Shown: in pieces, positions 5,343 to 11,474 of the stretch
Layout of the letters: every line of letters begins with the position of its first letter
How positions within the stretch are numbered: position 1 is the first letter of the stretch
Origin: Thermoplasmata archaeon
GTDB lineage: Archaea; Thermoplasmatota; Thermoplasmata; Lutacidiplasmatales; UBA184
Length of the DNA stretch: 11,474 bases
Reading direction: 5' to 3'
Assembly: GCA_030042815.1 (NCBI GenBank)
Contig: JASHYY010000037.1
Location: 1-11,474 of the forward strand
The notes under the pieces: model-generated
Databases searched by the model: none
What the model was told of the DNA's origin: nothing
Seen by the model: the letters and a program-made list of their open reading frames with translations, nothing else
Position numbers and translations under genes: made by a program

Positions 5343-6245
5343 GTGCGGACGACGACCGTGCCTCTGGATTCCCCTAGGGCGCCAGCCCCGACGGACGGGC
5401 CATCGTCCGACTCCCTCGTTCGCGACGGGCAATGCATCTCTCCCCCGACCCCAGTCGCGGGCCCGGGCGATCTCGAAGGGGCTGACCTCTCCCCGTGGTT
5501 CAACCCCTTCCTCTCCCACTACGCTTCGGAAGCTCGGCGGTGCGGGGGGACCGCCGAGCTGGTCCGGGGTGTCACGGGCGTCGAAGGTCTGTGGGTCGCG
5601 GACGGGGTGGAACGCATCGGAACGATCTTCTCCCGATCCCATGCCCTCGCCGAACGGTTCGTCCGAGACCGGGGCGATCTCGGGGTCTTCGCCGACTATC
5701 TCCTCTCCCCCAACGCGGAGGTGTTCGATATCTTCCGGGCCTCGCTCGCCCCCGTCCGACCGACCCGTCGGTATCGGAACGTCCTCCGAGCGGTCCGGCC
5801 GTCCGACCTGCCCGCGCTGTGCGCGCTCCTGGGCGAGGTGTGCGGACCGGTCAACGGCCGATGGTTCGAATCGGTACCTTGGCGAACCGACTCGGGCTTC
5901 CTTGCGGAGGTCGACGGGCGTCTCGCGGGGGTCGGCTGGGTCACGGTGGTCCGAGACCACGCCCGACTTCACTCCCTGACCGTCCGTCCCCCGTACCGTC
6001 GCATGGGGATCGGGACGGACCTCGTCGCGGCCCGGCTGGACCTCGCCCGTCGCGCCGGAGCGAAGGACGTCCTCTCGGAGATCTCCCGTGGCAACGTCGT
6101 GTCCCGGAGGATCGCGCTCGCCGTGGGATTCGAGCGGGTCGGCGAGATGTACTTTCATCCGCCGCTCGCCGCGGCCGCGCGATCGTTCCGGTCAGTTCCG
6201 GGGGGCCCCACAGAACGGACAGTTCTCGACCGTCGAGTCGATTAA
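5343..6245 (+). CDS. GNAT-family N-acetyltransferase with N-terminal extension
   Basis: This is a probable acetyl-CoA-dependent acyltransferase of 300 residues. The C-terminal GNAT domain spans about 145-275. A strand pair FLAEVDGRLAGVGWVTVV (186-203) leads to motif A, LHSLTVRPPYRRMGIGTDL (209-227), which contains the acetyl-CoA pyrophosphate loop R-x-x-G-x-G (Arg219, Gly222, Gly224). Motif B follows with SRGNVVSRRIALAVGFERVGEMYFH (248-272). The N-terminal 145 residues look like a degenerate second domain of the kind found in double-GNAT proteins, but the Pro/Ser-rich first 45 residues are probably disordered. The acceptor substrate is unknown. An in-frame TAG at 5328-5330 bounds the start; GTG 5343 is the first start codon, and GTG 5358 fits the promoter spacing better. 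The last 18 codons overlap the 3' end of the convergent zinc-ribbon gene. Confidence 0.83.
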   Translation: MRTTTVPLDSPRAPAPTDGPSSDSLVRDGQCISPPTPVAGPGDLEGADLSPWFNPFLSHYASEARRCGGTAELVRGVTGVEGLWVADGVERIGTIFSRSHALAERFVRDRGDLGVFADYLLSPNAEVFDIFRASLAPVRPTRRYRNVLRAVRPSDLPALCALLGEVCGPVNGRWFESVPWRTDSGFLAEVDGRLAGVGWVTVVRDHARLHSLTVRPPYRRMGIGTDLVAARLDLARRAGAKDVLSEISRGNVVSRRIALAVGFERVGEMYFHPPLAAAARSFRSVPGGPTERTVLDRRVD

Positions 6246-7247
6246 CGCGCCGCAGTACTTGCAGTTGACCTTCACGGTCTCTTTGATCACGATCTGCTGG
6301 ACGGCCGGCTGACCCGACGGGTTGAGGTGGATCCCCGGCGGGGGCGGTCCCATCGGCGGCGGCGCGTAGCTGACCTGACCGGTCGGCGAGTGCTTCGGTA
6401 GCGGACGCGATCGCCGCGCTCGGGCGAGGAGCGCCACGAGCACGACGACGACCACCACCACGACCACGAGCAGGATCGCCAGGGTCACCCAGGGGAAGGC
6501 TCCCGAGGAGCTCGACGTTCCGCTCGGCGCCGAGCCGGCCGTCAACGGATAGCTCGTCTGAGTCACGGAGAGCGAGTCGGTCCACGTGAATCCCGCTCCG
6601 ACGCTCTGGTTCATGTCCTGCTCGGTGTAGACGTAGCCGACGACGTAGCCGGTGGAGGGGTCGAAGTAGACCTTCCAGTTGTAGGTGGCCGTGAACACTC
6701 CGTAGGCGTCGTCCCGCTGGTACGACCCGTTCCCCTCGGCGTAGATGGTCCGGACGTATCCCCCGGCGGCCGTGCCGAGGTCAAAGTTGTACGCCGTAGA
6801 GACTACCGTGAACTCGCTGTTCAGAAGATAGAACGTCTGGCCCGGGACGAGGTCGTTGTCCATGTAGAACCAGACGTACGGATTGGTGTAGCCGGTCTGG
6901 TTGTCGGTGCCGCTCACATAGCGGAACGTCACCGCGGAGAAAGTGAACGACCCGGTCGAGGTCCAGTTCTGCGACGCCCCCTGGTCGTTCGAGTAGTCGT
7001 CGGCGTAGTAATAGTTCGCAGATTCGGTGCCGTTGCCGAGGACCGAGGTCACGGCGATCGACCCGTTCACCCGGGTCGACTCGGTGTACCCAGTATAGTT
7101 GCCCACCCCGTCGCTGAGCGCGACGGTCTCGTCGTACGCGAAGCCGTCCTTCGGCTGGGGGGTGTAGTGGGCGCCCGCGAGGCCCGAGGCTCCGAGCGTC
7201 CCGAGCAGCACGACGATCGCGACGAGCGCTAGCGTCCGCCGACTCAT
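6192..7247 (-). CDS. Secreted/transmembrane protein with cytoplasmic C-terminal zinc ribbon
   Basis: This 351-residue single-pass protein is third in a three-gene operon. It has an N-terminal signal segment (about 4-25) and a Tyr/Ser/Thr/Gly-rich beta-type ectodomain (about 27-249) with seven Asn-x-Ser/Thr sequons (at 50, 61, 72, 94, 116, 173 and 213). A Ser-rich stalk and a Val-run membrane helix (about 252-275) follow. The cytoplasmic part has a Pro-rich linker (about 296-305) and ends in a zinc ribbon, CKYC (329-332) and CPFC (343-346), with ten residues between the pairs. The ectodomain matches no family I know; glycosylation is inferred from the sequons. A surface sensor or anchor with an intracellular zinc-ribbon contact is the simplest reading. 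ATG 7247 overlaps the upstream stop as ATGA, suggesting translational coupling. The frame is open far upstream, but that extension is noise antisense to nothing and out of frame with the preceding gene. Its 3' end overlaps the GNAT gene by 54 bases. Confidence 0.8.
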   Translation of the reverse strand: MSRRTLALVAIVVLLGTLGASGLAGAHYTPQPKDGFAYDETVALSDGVGNYTGYTESTRVNGSIAVTSVLGNGTESANYYYADDYSNDQGASQNWTSTGSFTFSAVTFRYVSGTDNQTGYTNPYVWFYMDNDLVPGQTFYLLNSEFTVVSTAYNFDLGTAAGGYVRTIYAEGNGSYQRDDAYGVFTATYNWKVYFDPSTGYVVGYVYTEQDMNQSVGAGFTWTDSLSVTQTSYPLTAGSAPSGTSSSSGAFPWVTLAILLVVVVVVVVVLVALLARARRSRPLPKHSPTGQVSYAPPPMGPPPPGIHLNPSGQPAVQQIVIKETVKVNCKYCGALIDSTVENCPFCGAPRN

Positions 7248-8797
7248 CCGCCGCCCGCTCCCCCGCCGCCCCCTCCGCCTCCCACGAACCCGTGGACGTG
7301 GCCGGGGTGCGCTCCGCTGACTCCACTGTACGTCGAGAAGTACGTCTGATGGGCGACGATGATGGGTACGAAGAAGAACCGGGGTCCGTAGTAGTATCCG
7401 GCCCGTGCGGCCGTCGTCGTGGGCGCCGCGGCGGCGGTCGTGTCGAGCGGGCCGACGAGCTCGTTGCGGATGCCGTGGAGCATCCGCAAGGCGAGGCAGA
7501 TCAGCTCGGACTGCGTCATGGGCCTCGCGCGCCGGCCGACGATATCGTAGGCCTTCTCGAGCAGGTTGAGCGTCTCGTTCGCCTCGAGGGTGGACAGCGA
7601 GGCGAGGACCGCCGCGGCGACCAAGGGGTAGGCGAGATACGTCTGCAGCCCTTTCGCGATGATCGCGAGCTTCGTGCTGATTCCGTCGACCGGCAGCTCG
7701 GAGGTCGCCAGATAGGCGCTCGACAGCTCGACGTCCTCCGATGGTTGGTAGCCCCAACCGGCGAACAGGCCGCGAAGCGACTGGAATTTCGCGATGAGCT
7801 GGTCGACCGGCACGTTGTCGATCGCGAGGAGGGCGGCCGCCTCGTACGACATCGTGAGCCGGCGGTAGGACTGGAGCTCCGCGGTCGCGAGCGAACCGTC
7901 CGCGCGTCGCCCGAGGAGCACGATCGACGCGATGCCGAGGGCCGACTCGTCGGGGATCGCGAGCCCTTTCACGTCCCGGAGGAGGGGCCCCAGAAGAGGG
8001 AGCTCGTCCGCGAGGGGACGCGAGATGGCGGAGAGAATCTCGGCCGACATCAGCCGGTTCTCCAGGTTCGGGGAAAGGTTCGCGATCTGGTTGTAGACTC
8101 CGACAAAGCTCGCGGCGCCCTGCGCCGGGTCGGGCTGGGCGCTCGCCAGGCCGATCGAGATGGCCCACAGCTGGGTCCGGTCGGCGTCCGGGAAGCTCGG
8201 GGAGACCCTTCCGAAGTAGTCGGCCCCTCGGGCGGCGAGGTCCGCAAGGTCGCGCCCGATCTTGAGCGCCTGATTCCAATAGGTGCCGAAGTCGGCGTCG
8301 GAGACCCGGTACATCGCAAAGCCGAGGTCGCGCAGCGAGGCCGAGCCGAGGTTCGTAAGCCCCACATACCGGTCCCCATACGGACTCAGCGTGTCGAGCA
8401 GGGTCTGCTGCGCGACCAGCTGGCCGATCTCGAGCTGTCGCCGCACGAGGTCGGCGTCCATCGTCTTCAGCGACGCCTGATCCTGGGCCTCCTTCTGCTG
8501 GGCCGCCTGCTGCTTCGCCGCGCCTTCGAGGTGGAAGAGGACCGAGTGGGTCCGCTCGTCGTCCTCCTGGACCTCGGCGGCGAGACCTGCGCGCGCGCTC
8601 TGTTCCTGGCCCAGGGCCGCCCGGTCCCCTGCCAACGCGGTGACGTTGGCCCGCGCCTTCTGGTAGTCGTCCGCCGTCAGGAACTGCACCAGATTCAGCT
8701 GAGCAAGGAGCGCGGCATCCGAGTCGGAAAGCGTGGACGTGACCTGCCTCGTTCCGACCTGGTTCAGGAACGCGTAGATGTCCTTACAACTCGTCAT
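7244..8797 (-). CDS. Uncharacterised helical protein with N-terminal coiled coil and glycine-rich C-terminus
   Basis: I do not recognise this 517-residue protein with confidence. Residues about 45-135 are rich in Ala, Gln, Glu, Asp and Lys and likely form a coiled coil. Residues about 150-445 read as repeated amphipathic helices without a signal peptide or clear membrane helix, a weak resemblance to DUF4003-type helical proteins. The C-terminus is distinct: an aromatic stretch GYYYGPRFFFVPIIV (about 467-481), a His cluster AHPGHVHG (about 496-503), and a tail of eleven Gly and one Ala (506-517). Glycine tails of this kind occur on some proteins that act next to membrane partners, such as TPM-domain proteins, although no TPM domain is seen. 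ATG 8797 lies one base after the stop of the upstream kinase-like gene, and the stop overlaps the zinc-ribbon gene start, so it is the middle of a tight operon. A 573-codon frame on the other strand is a GC-driven shadow. Confidence 0.72.
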   Translation of the reverse strand: MTSCKDIYAFLNQVGTRQVTSTLSDSDAALLAQLNLVQFLTADDYQKARANVTALAGDRAALGQEQSARAGLAAEVQEDDERTHSVLFHLEGAAKQQAAQQKEAQDQASLKTMDADLVRRQLEIGQLVAQQTLLDTLSPYGDRYVGLTNLGSASLRDLGFAMYRVSDADFGTYWNQALKIGRDLADLAARGADYFGRVSPSFPDADRTQLWAISIGLASAQPDPAQGAASFVGVYNQIANLSPNLENRLMSAEILSAISRPLADELPLLGPLLRDVKGLAIPDESALGIASIVLLGRRADGSLATAELQSYRRLTMSYEAAALLAIDNVPVDQLIAKFQSLRGLFAGWGYQPSEDVELSSAYLATSELPVDGISTKLAIIAKGLQTYLAYPLVAAAVLASLSTLEANETLNLLEKAYDIVGRRARPMTQSELICLALRMLHGIRNELVGPLDTTAAAAPTTTAARAGYYYGPRFFFVPIIVAHQTYFSTYSGVSGAHPGHVHGFVGGGGGGGGAGGG

Positions 8798-8798
8798 C

Positions 8799-10049
8799 TC
8801 AGCGGTCCACTAACGGAAAATCCAACGATAACCCTTCCTCCGCCACCGGCGGTCCGATGCGCAGTACGAGGCCCCGAGCCTCCTGCCGGGGCCGAGCGTA
8901 GGGGTCGTCTCGCAGGGCTTCGAGCACGAGGGCTTCGAACCGGCGCTTGCGACTCCCCGAGGTGCCGAACCGCCGGCTGCGTTCGTTCTCGATCTGCTCG
9001 TAGGCGAACATGAACTCGTAGAGGGACCGGTAGACCTGGTCCTCGAACTTCTCGCGGACCGCCGCCGAGTCGACCGTGACGTCGTCCACTCCCTCGAGGT
9101 CCACGAAGAACACGGTGCCGTCGGGCCCAAGGACCGCATCCTTGTCGAGCCAAACGTCCTGGAGGTCCAGTCCGGTGCATCGGCGATGCTCCCGGTCGAC
9201 CTCCAGGGTTCGGGCGAAAAGGGTGAGCAAGGCCACCGCGCTCCGGACGAACCGGAGTTCGAAGCGGTAGGCCTTCGCCGCCGTATCGAGACCGAAACGG
9301 TCGAAGACGAACGCCGGGTCCTGACCCACGGTATTGCGCGCGTGGAAGTAGATCCGCACGTTGGAAGGTACGAGCCGAAGCTCCTGAACGATCCGTCCGC
9401 GGAACTTCCGGTACCAGTGGATGCTGCGGAGCCGTCGTTCGACCTCGGGAGGGAGGTAGGCGACCTTCACGACCGGCGCGATCCGGAACCCGTGGAGGCT
9501 CGTCAGGTCGGCGCGCTCGGAGACCCGGAGCGCGGTCATCGCGTGGACCTCGCCCTGTCCCCCATACGGCGACCCTCGGAGCCACAACTCGCCCGTGATC
9601 ACGCCGCCCACCGCTCCCGGGGCGACCCGGGCGAGCCGCTCGCGGACCTCGGGCTCGTCCGTGAGCTCGACCGCATATCTCGCGTCGAGTCGTCGCATCG
9701 AAAACGGGTCGACGGTGGAACCGATCCCCTTCACGGAAAGGTAGAACGGGACCCCATCGAGCGTGGCGATCGGTTCGGGAACGATGGCGCTCCGGTTATC
9801 GTCCTCGATGGCATCGAGGACCGCGGCCGGAGTCCGTTCGTCGAGGGGCGCGAGCGTCGGAGGAAGGAAGTAGCGATCCCACCGGGCCAGGTCGAACGAC
9901 GCGAAATGCCGATTCGTCCGGGTCTCGGCCGGGAACGCGGACAGGGTAACGGGGAATCCGCCGAGCCGAAGGGACCTCGGCACCTCCCCGGGGGCCGAGC
10001 TCCGGAAGCCGGTTTCGCGCGCTCGGTCGACTCCGGGGCCCGTGTCCAT
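8799..10049 (-). CDS. Uncharacterised protein with weak kinase-like motifs, first gene of a three-gene operon
   Basis: This protein of 416 residues is soluble and not assigned to a family. Two elements recall the protein-kinase/aminoglycoside-phosphotransferase fold. YLSVKGIGSTVDPF (103-116) resembles a glycine-rich segment with a lysine. GLDLQDVWLDKDAVL followed by TVFFVDLEGVDD (293-323) resembles a catalytic loop and DFG-type aspartate: Asp295 or Asp298, then Asp317 in DLEG. The canonical HxD is not present, so this is a hypothesis and not an annotation. GELWLRGSPYGGQGEVHA (153-170) is another conserved-looking stretch. The frame is open to ATG 10133, but I prefer ATG 10049: a TATA-like CCTATCTT lies about 30 bases upstream and the added 28 residues look disordered. 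The next gene starts one base after this stop, so it leads the operon with the helical protein and the zinc-ribbon membrane protein. If it is a kinase, those two products would be the obvious candidate partners. Confidence 0.68.
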   Translation of the reverse strand: MDTGPGVDRARETGFRSSAPGEVPRSLRLGGFPVTLSAFPAETRTNRHFASFDLARWDRYFLPPTLAPLDERTPAAVLDAIEDDNRSAIVPEPIATLDGVPFYLSVKGIGSTVDPFSMRRLDARYAVELTDEPEVRERLARVAPGAVGGVITGELWLRGSPYGGQGEVHAMTALRVSERADLTSLHGFRIAPVVKVAYLPPEVERRLRSIHWYRKFRGRIVQELRLVPSNVRIYFHARNTVGQDPAFVFDRFGLDTAAKAYRFELRFVRSAVALLTLFARTLEVDREHRRCTGLDLQDVWLDKDAVLGPDGTVFFVDLEGVDDVTVDSAAVREKFEDQVYRSLYEFMFAYEQIENERSRRFGTSGSRKRRFEALVLEALRDDPYARPRQEARGLVLRIGPPVAEEGLSLDFPLVDR

Positions 10050-10075
10050 CGTTGGGTCACGGGACCTCGGCTCGG

Positions 10076-10083
10076 AAGATAGG
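10076..10083 (-). promoter_or_regulatory. TATA-like box for the three-gene operon
   Basis: CCTATCTT on the minus strand lies about 30 bases before ATG 10049 and resembles the ATTATCTT box in front of the SRPBCC gene. It supports the shorter start of the first operon gene. No comparable box is seen ahead of ATG 10133. Confidence 0.42.
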
Positions 10084-10182
10084 CTCTTTGCCGCGCGGCC
10101 CCGTCGCTCCCGGTAGGTTTCCCGAGCCCCCATTCCCCACCGGGCTCACGCTGAAGTAGCGGCCGTTGCGCTTGCCCTGCGC

Positions 10183-11265
10183 ATGGGAGCCGGCGCGGAC
10201 GCGCTCGAGGCGACCAACTCAGTGGAAGTTCCGCCGAGGCGCCGCGCGCTCGCAGATGGGCTCCTCGCGTGGCTTCGTTCCCATCCGGTCGTGTGTCTCG
10301 CCGTGCTCACTCCGGGGATCCCCGAGTACCTCTCGAGTTCGAGCCCCCTGATCAACCTCGCCCTGAATCCGGCACGGTTCTTCGCCCAACTCGCGATCAA
10401 CGTCGCGCAGTATACCGCCGGAGCGTTGCTGATTCGGGAAGCGGTCGTTCGCTGGCGCAAAGGATGGGCGACCGTCTTTCTTCTGGCGACCGCGTACGCG
10501 GTCGCGGAGGAAGGAATCGGCGACGAGACACTCGTCAACTCCGCTCACGGCGCCGAGGGAGTGCTGGGCGCGTACGGACGGTTCGCCGGCGTGAACTGGG
10601 TCTGGACGACCGGGGTAGTGGCGTTCCATACGATCTACTCGATCGGTCTTCCCCTGCTGTTGCTCGGGCTTGCGAATCCCTCGACCCGAGGGCGGAGCTT
10701 GATCGGGGCCCGGGGGGTAGCCGTCGCGTTCGGTTCGCTGGTCGCCTCCACCTCGGTCGAAAGCCTCCTCGTGTTCCGCGACGACCACTTCTGGATCGGA
10801 CTCCCCCTCCTCGCGTCCGCGCTCGCGGCCATCGGTGCCTTGGTCTACGCTTCCCACCGGATTCGGGCGGGGGCTCTCTCGGCTCCGAGCGATCGTCCCC
10901 ACCTTACGCCCCGTGCGGCGATACTGTTCGGATTCTTCGTTTTCCCCGTCGTCTTCCTCCTCGAATACGGTGGGGCCGCGACCGGAATTCCGGCCGGCGC
11001 GGTGGTGGCCGGCGAGCTGGCCTTCTTCGTGCTTGCCCTCGACTATATCCGACGGCGGATAGGCCGGATCGGCCACCAGAGTCTCCTCGTCGAGCTCGCC
11101 TTCGGCTTCGTCCTATGGCAAAGCGCGTTCGGGGTGCTCGTCACGTGGGGATTACCGTACACCCTTCCGCTGGTCGGGCTCGCGGTGGCGTTTTTCGTAC
11201 GACTGCGACGACGTTACGCCCGGCCGAAGCCTTCGACCCCCCCGGTCGACGCGGCAGCGCCCTGA
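10183..11265 (+). CDS. Polytopic membrane protein of an uncharacterised family
   Basis: This 360-residue integral membrane protein has about eight to ten hydrophobic helices. After a cytoplasmic N-terminus of about 33 residues come PGIPEYLSSSSPLINLALNP (44-63) and GALLIREAVVRWRKGWATVF (80-99). TAYAVAEEGIGDETLVN (103-119) follows. These phrases are familiar from a family of uncharacterised membrane proteins found in diverse GC-rich prokaryotes. The paired Glu109-Glu110 near a membrane helix, with His149 in a later helix (AFHTIY), recall the CPBP (Abi) protease/immunity fold, whose first motif is EExxxR. Here the Arg is missing (EEGIGDE), so CPBP membership is only a suggestion. Later charged positions include the FRDDHF turn (198-203) and basic clusters before a Pro-rich C-terminal tail. 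ATG 10183 was chosen as the first good start; no clear TATA box lies upstream. It is divergent from the operon at 10049 and ends 33 bases before the convergent methyltransferase stop. Confidence 0.75.
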   Translation: MGAGADALEATNSVEVPPRRRALADGLLAWLRSHPVVCLAVLTPGIPEYLSSSSPLINLALNPARFFAQLAINVAQYTAGALLIREAVVRWRKGWATVFLLATAYAVAEEGIGDETLVNSAHGAEGVLGAYGRFAGVNWVWTTGVVAFHTIYSIGLPLLLLGLANPSTRGRSLIGARGVAVAFGSLVASTSVESLLVFRDDHFWIGLPLLASALAAIGALVYASHRIRAGALSAPSDRPHLTPRAAILFGFFVFPVVFLLEYGGAATGIPAGAVVAGELAFFVLALDYIRRRIGRIGHQSLLVELAFGFVLWQSAFGVLVTWGLPYTLPLVGLAVAFFVRLRRRYARPKPSTPPVDAAAP

Positions 11266-11298
11266 CGCATCGAACGTCGCCGTGCAGACGCGGGAACG

Positions 11299-11474
11299 CT
11301 ACTCGCGACGGACCTGCCACAGGCACTCGTACGGCCAGCGGCGGGACCACGCGCTGTCCGAACGGGAAACATACCGGCTTCGAGCGCGAGGACCGGGCCG
11401 GGTCTCGACGAGTTGTTCGATCGCGAAGCCGGACCGGCGGAGCAGCGACACCCAATCGCCGTAGGTCAGGCGAA
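11299..11474 (-). CDS. SAM-dependent methyltransferase, C-terminal fragment (truncated by window edge)
   Basis: Only the last 57 codons are inside the window. The visible sequence begins LTYGDWVSLLRRSGFAIEQLVE (2-23 of the fragment) and ends near WSRRWPYECLWQVRRE with a TAG at 11299-11301. The phrase in which an LTYGDW helix is followed by LLRxSGFxIE and a late RRWPxExxW segment is typical of the C-terminal strands of class I methyltransferases of the Methyltransf_11/25 type. The SAM-binding motif I would lie beyond the right edge, so it cannot be checked. The acceptor is unknown. Its 3' end converges on the plus-strand membrane protein gene with a 33-base gap. Confidence 0.72.
   Translation of the reverse strand, partial: RLTYGDWVSLLRRSGFAIEQLVETRPGPRARSRYVSRSDSAWSRRWPYECLWQVRRE

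Noticed and set aside
5862..5875. GGTTCGAATC, resembling a tRNA T-arm
   Set aside because: It lies inside the GNAT coding sequence, and no acceptor, D-arm or anticodon stem can be drawn around it.
4869..6158. A 429-codon minus-strand open frame across the GNAT gene
   Set aside because: It is antisense to a recognisable GNAT domain, and its composition is Arg/Gly/Asp/Pro-rich without motifs.
7248..8279. Upstream extension of the zinc-ribbon frame to 695 residues
   Set aside because: The extension overlaps the helical operon gene out of frame and reads as Arg/Pro-rich noise. The signal peptide at MSRRTLALVA and the ATGA overlap fix the start at 7247.
7292..9013. A 573-codon open frame on the plus strand
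   Set aside because: It is antisense to the helical operon gene. Its translation is Arg/Gly/Glu/Asp-rich with no domain, signal or helix pattern, as expected for a GC-rich shadow.
1..11474. Mobile element, CRISPR array or defence cassette
   Set aside because: No transposase, integrase, terminal inverted repeats, regularly spaced repeats or recognised defence domain were found.

Overview
The window is a GC-rich (roughly two-thirds G+C) chromosomal segment that reads as archaeal, most likely a Thermoplasmatota lineage. The taxon is an inference. It rests on AT-rich TATA-like boxes 25 to 30 bases upstream of several start codons with little or no leader, frequent GTG starts, N-glycosylation-type sequons in a secreted ectodomain, a membrane-anchored cupredoxin, and a membrane protein ending in a cytoplasmic CxxC...CxxC zinc ribbon. 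I see no rRNA, tRNA, CRISPR array, insertion sequence or phage gene, so this looks like a core or mildly accessory chromosomal region.

Layout, left to right. (1) Positions 1-442, minus: the N-terminal half of an ABC-2 type permease, running off the left edge, with a possible 26-codon leader ORF in front of it. (2) 520-887: a non-coding region holding a palindromic TATA-like box, several hairpins and a T-run. (3) 888-2464 and 2586-3896, plus: a membrane-anchored blue-copper protein, a class III type polyphosphate kinase 2 and an MFS transporter. A short hairpin lies between the first two, and a possible 34-codon coupled leader ORF precedes the third. (4) 3918-5233, minus: an SRPBCC/START-like protein with its own near-leaderless promoter, preceded by a four-helix membrane protein with cysteine-bearing outer loops. 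(5) 5343-6245, plus: a GNAT acetyltransferase whose last codons overlap, tail to tail, the zinc-ribbon gene. (6) 6192-10049, minus: a tightly packed three-gene unit encoding a protein with weak kinase-like motifs, a helical coiled-coil protein with a glycine tail, and a secreted/transmembrane zinc-ribbon protein. The first two genes are 1 base apart and the last two overlap by ATGA. (7) 10183-11265, plus: a polytopic membrane protein of an uncharacterised family. (8) 11299-11474, minus: the C-terminal end of a SAM-dependent methyltransferase, cut by the right edge.

Functions that can be named with confidence are polyphosphate-driven nucleotide phosphorylation (PPK2), copper-centred electron transfer or copper binding at the membrane, MFS and ABC transport, and N-acetyl transfer. 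The most promising candidate for an undescribed system is the 6192-10049 operon, where three uncharacterised proteins are transcribed and apparently translated as a coupled set. A second pattern worth testing is that two transporter genes each start at a GTGA overlap with the stop codon of a short Arg/Pro/Gly-rich upstream ORF.
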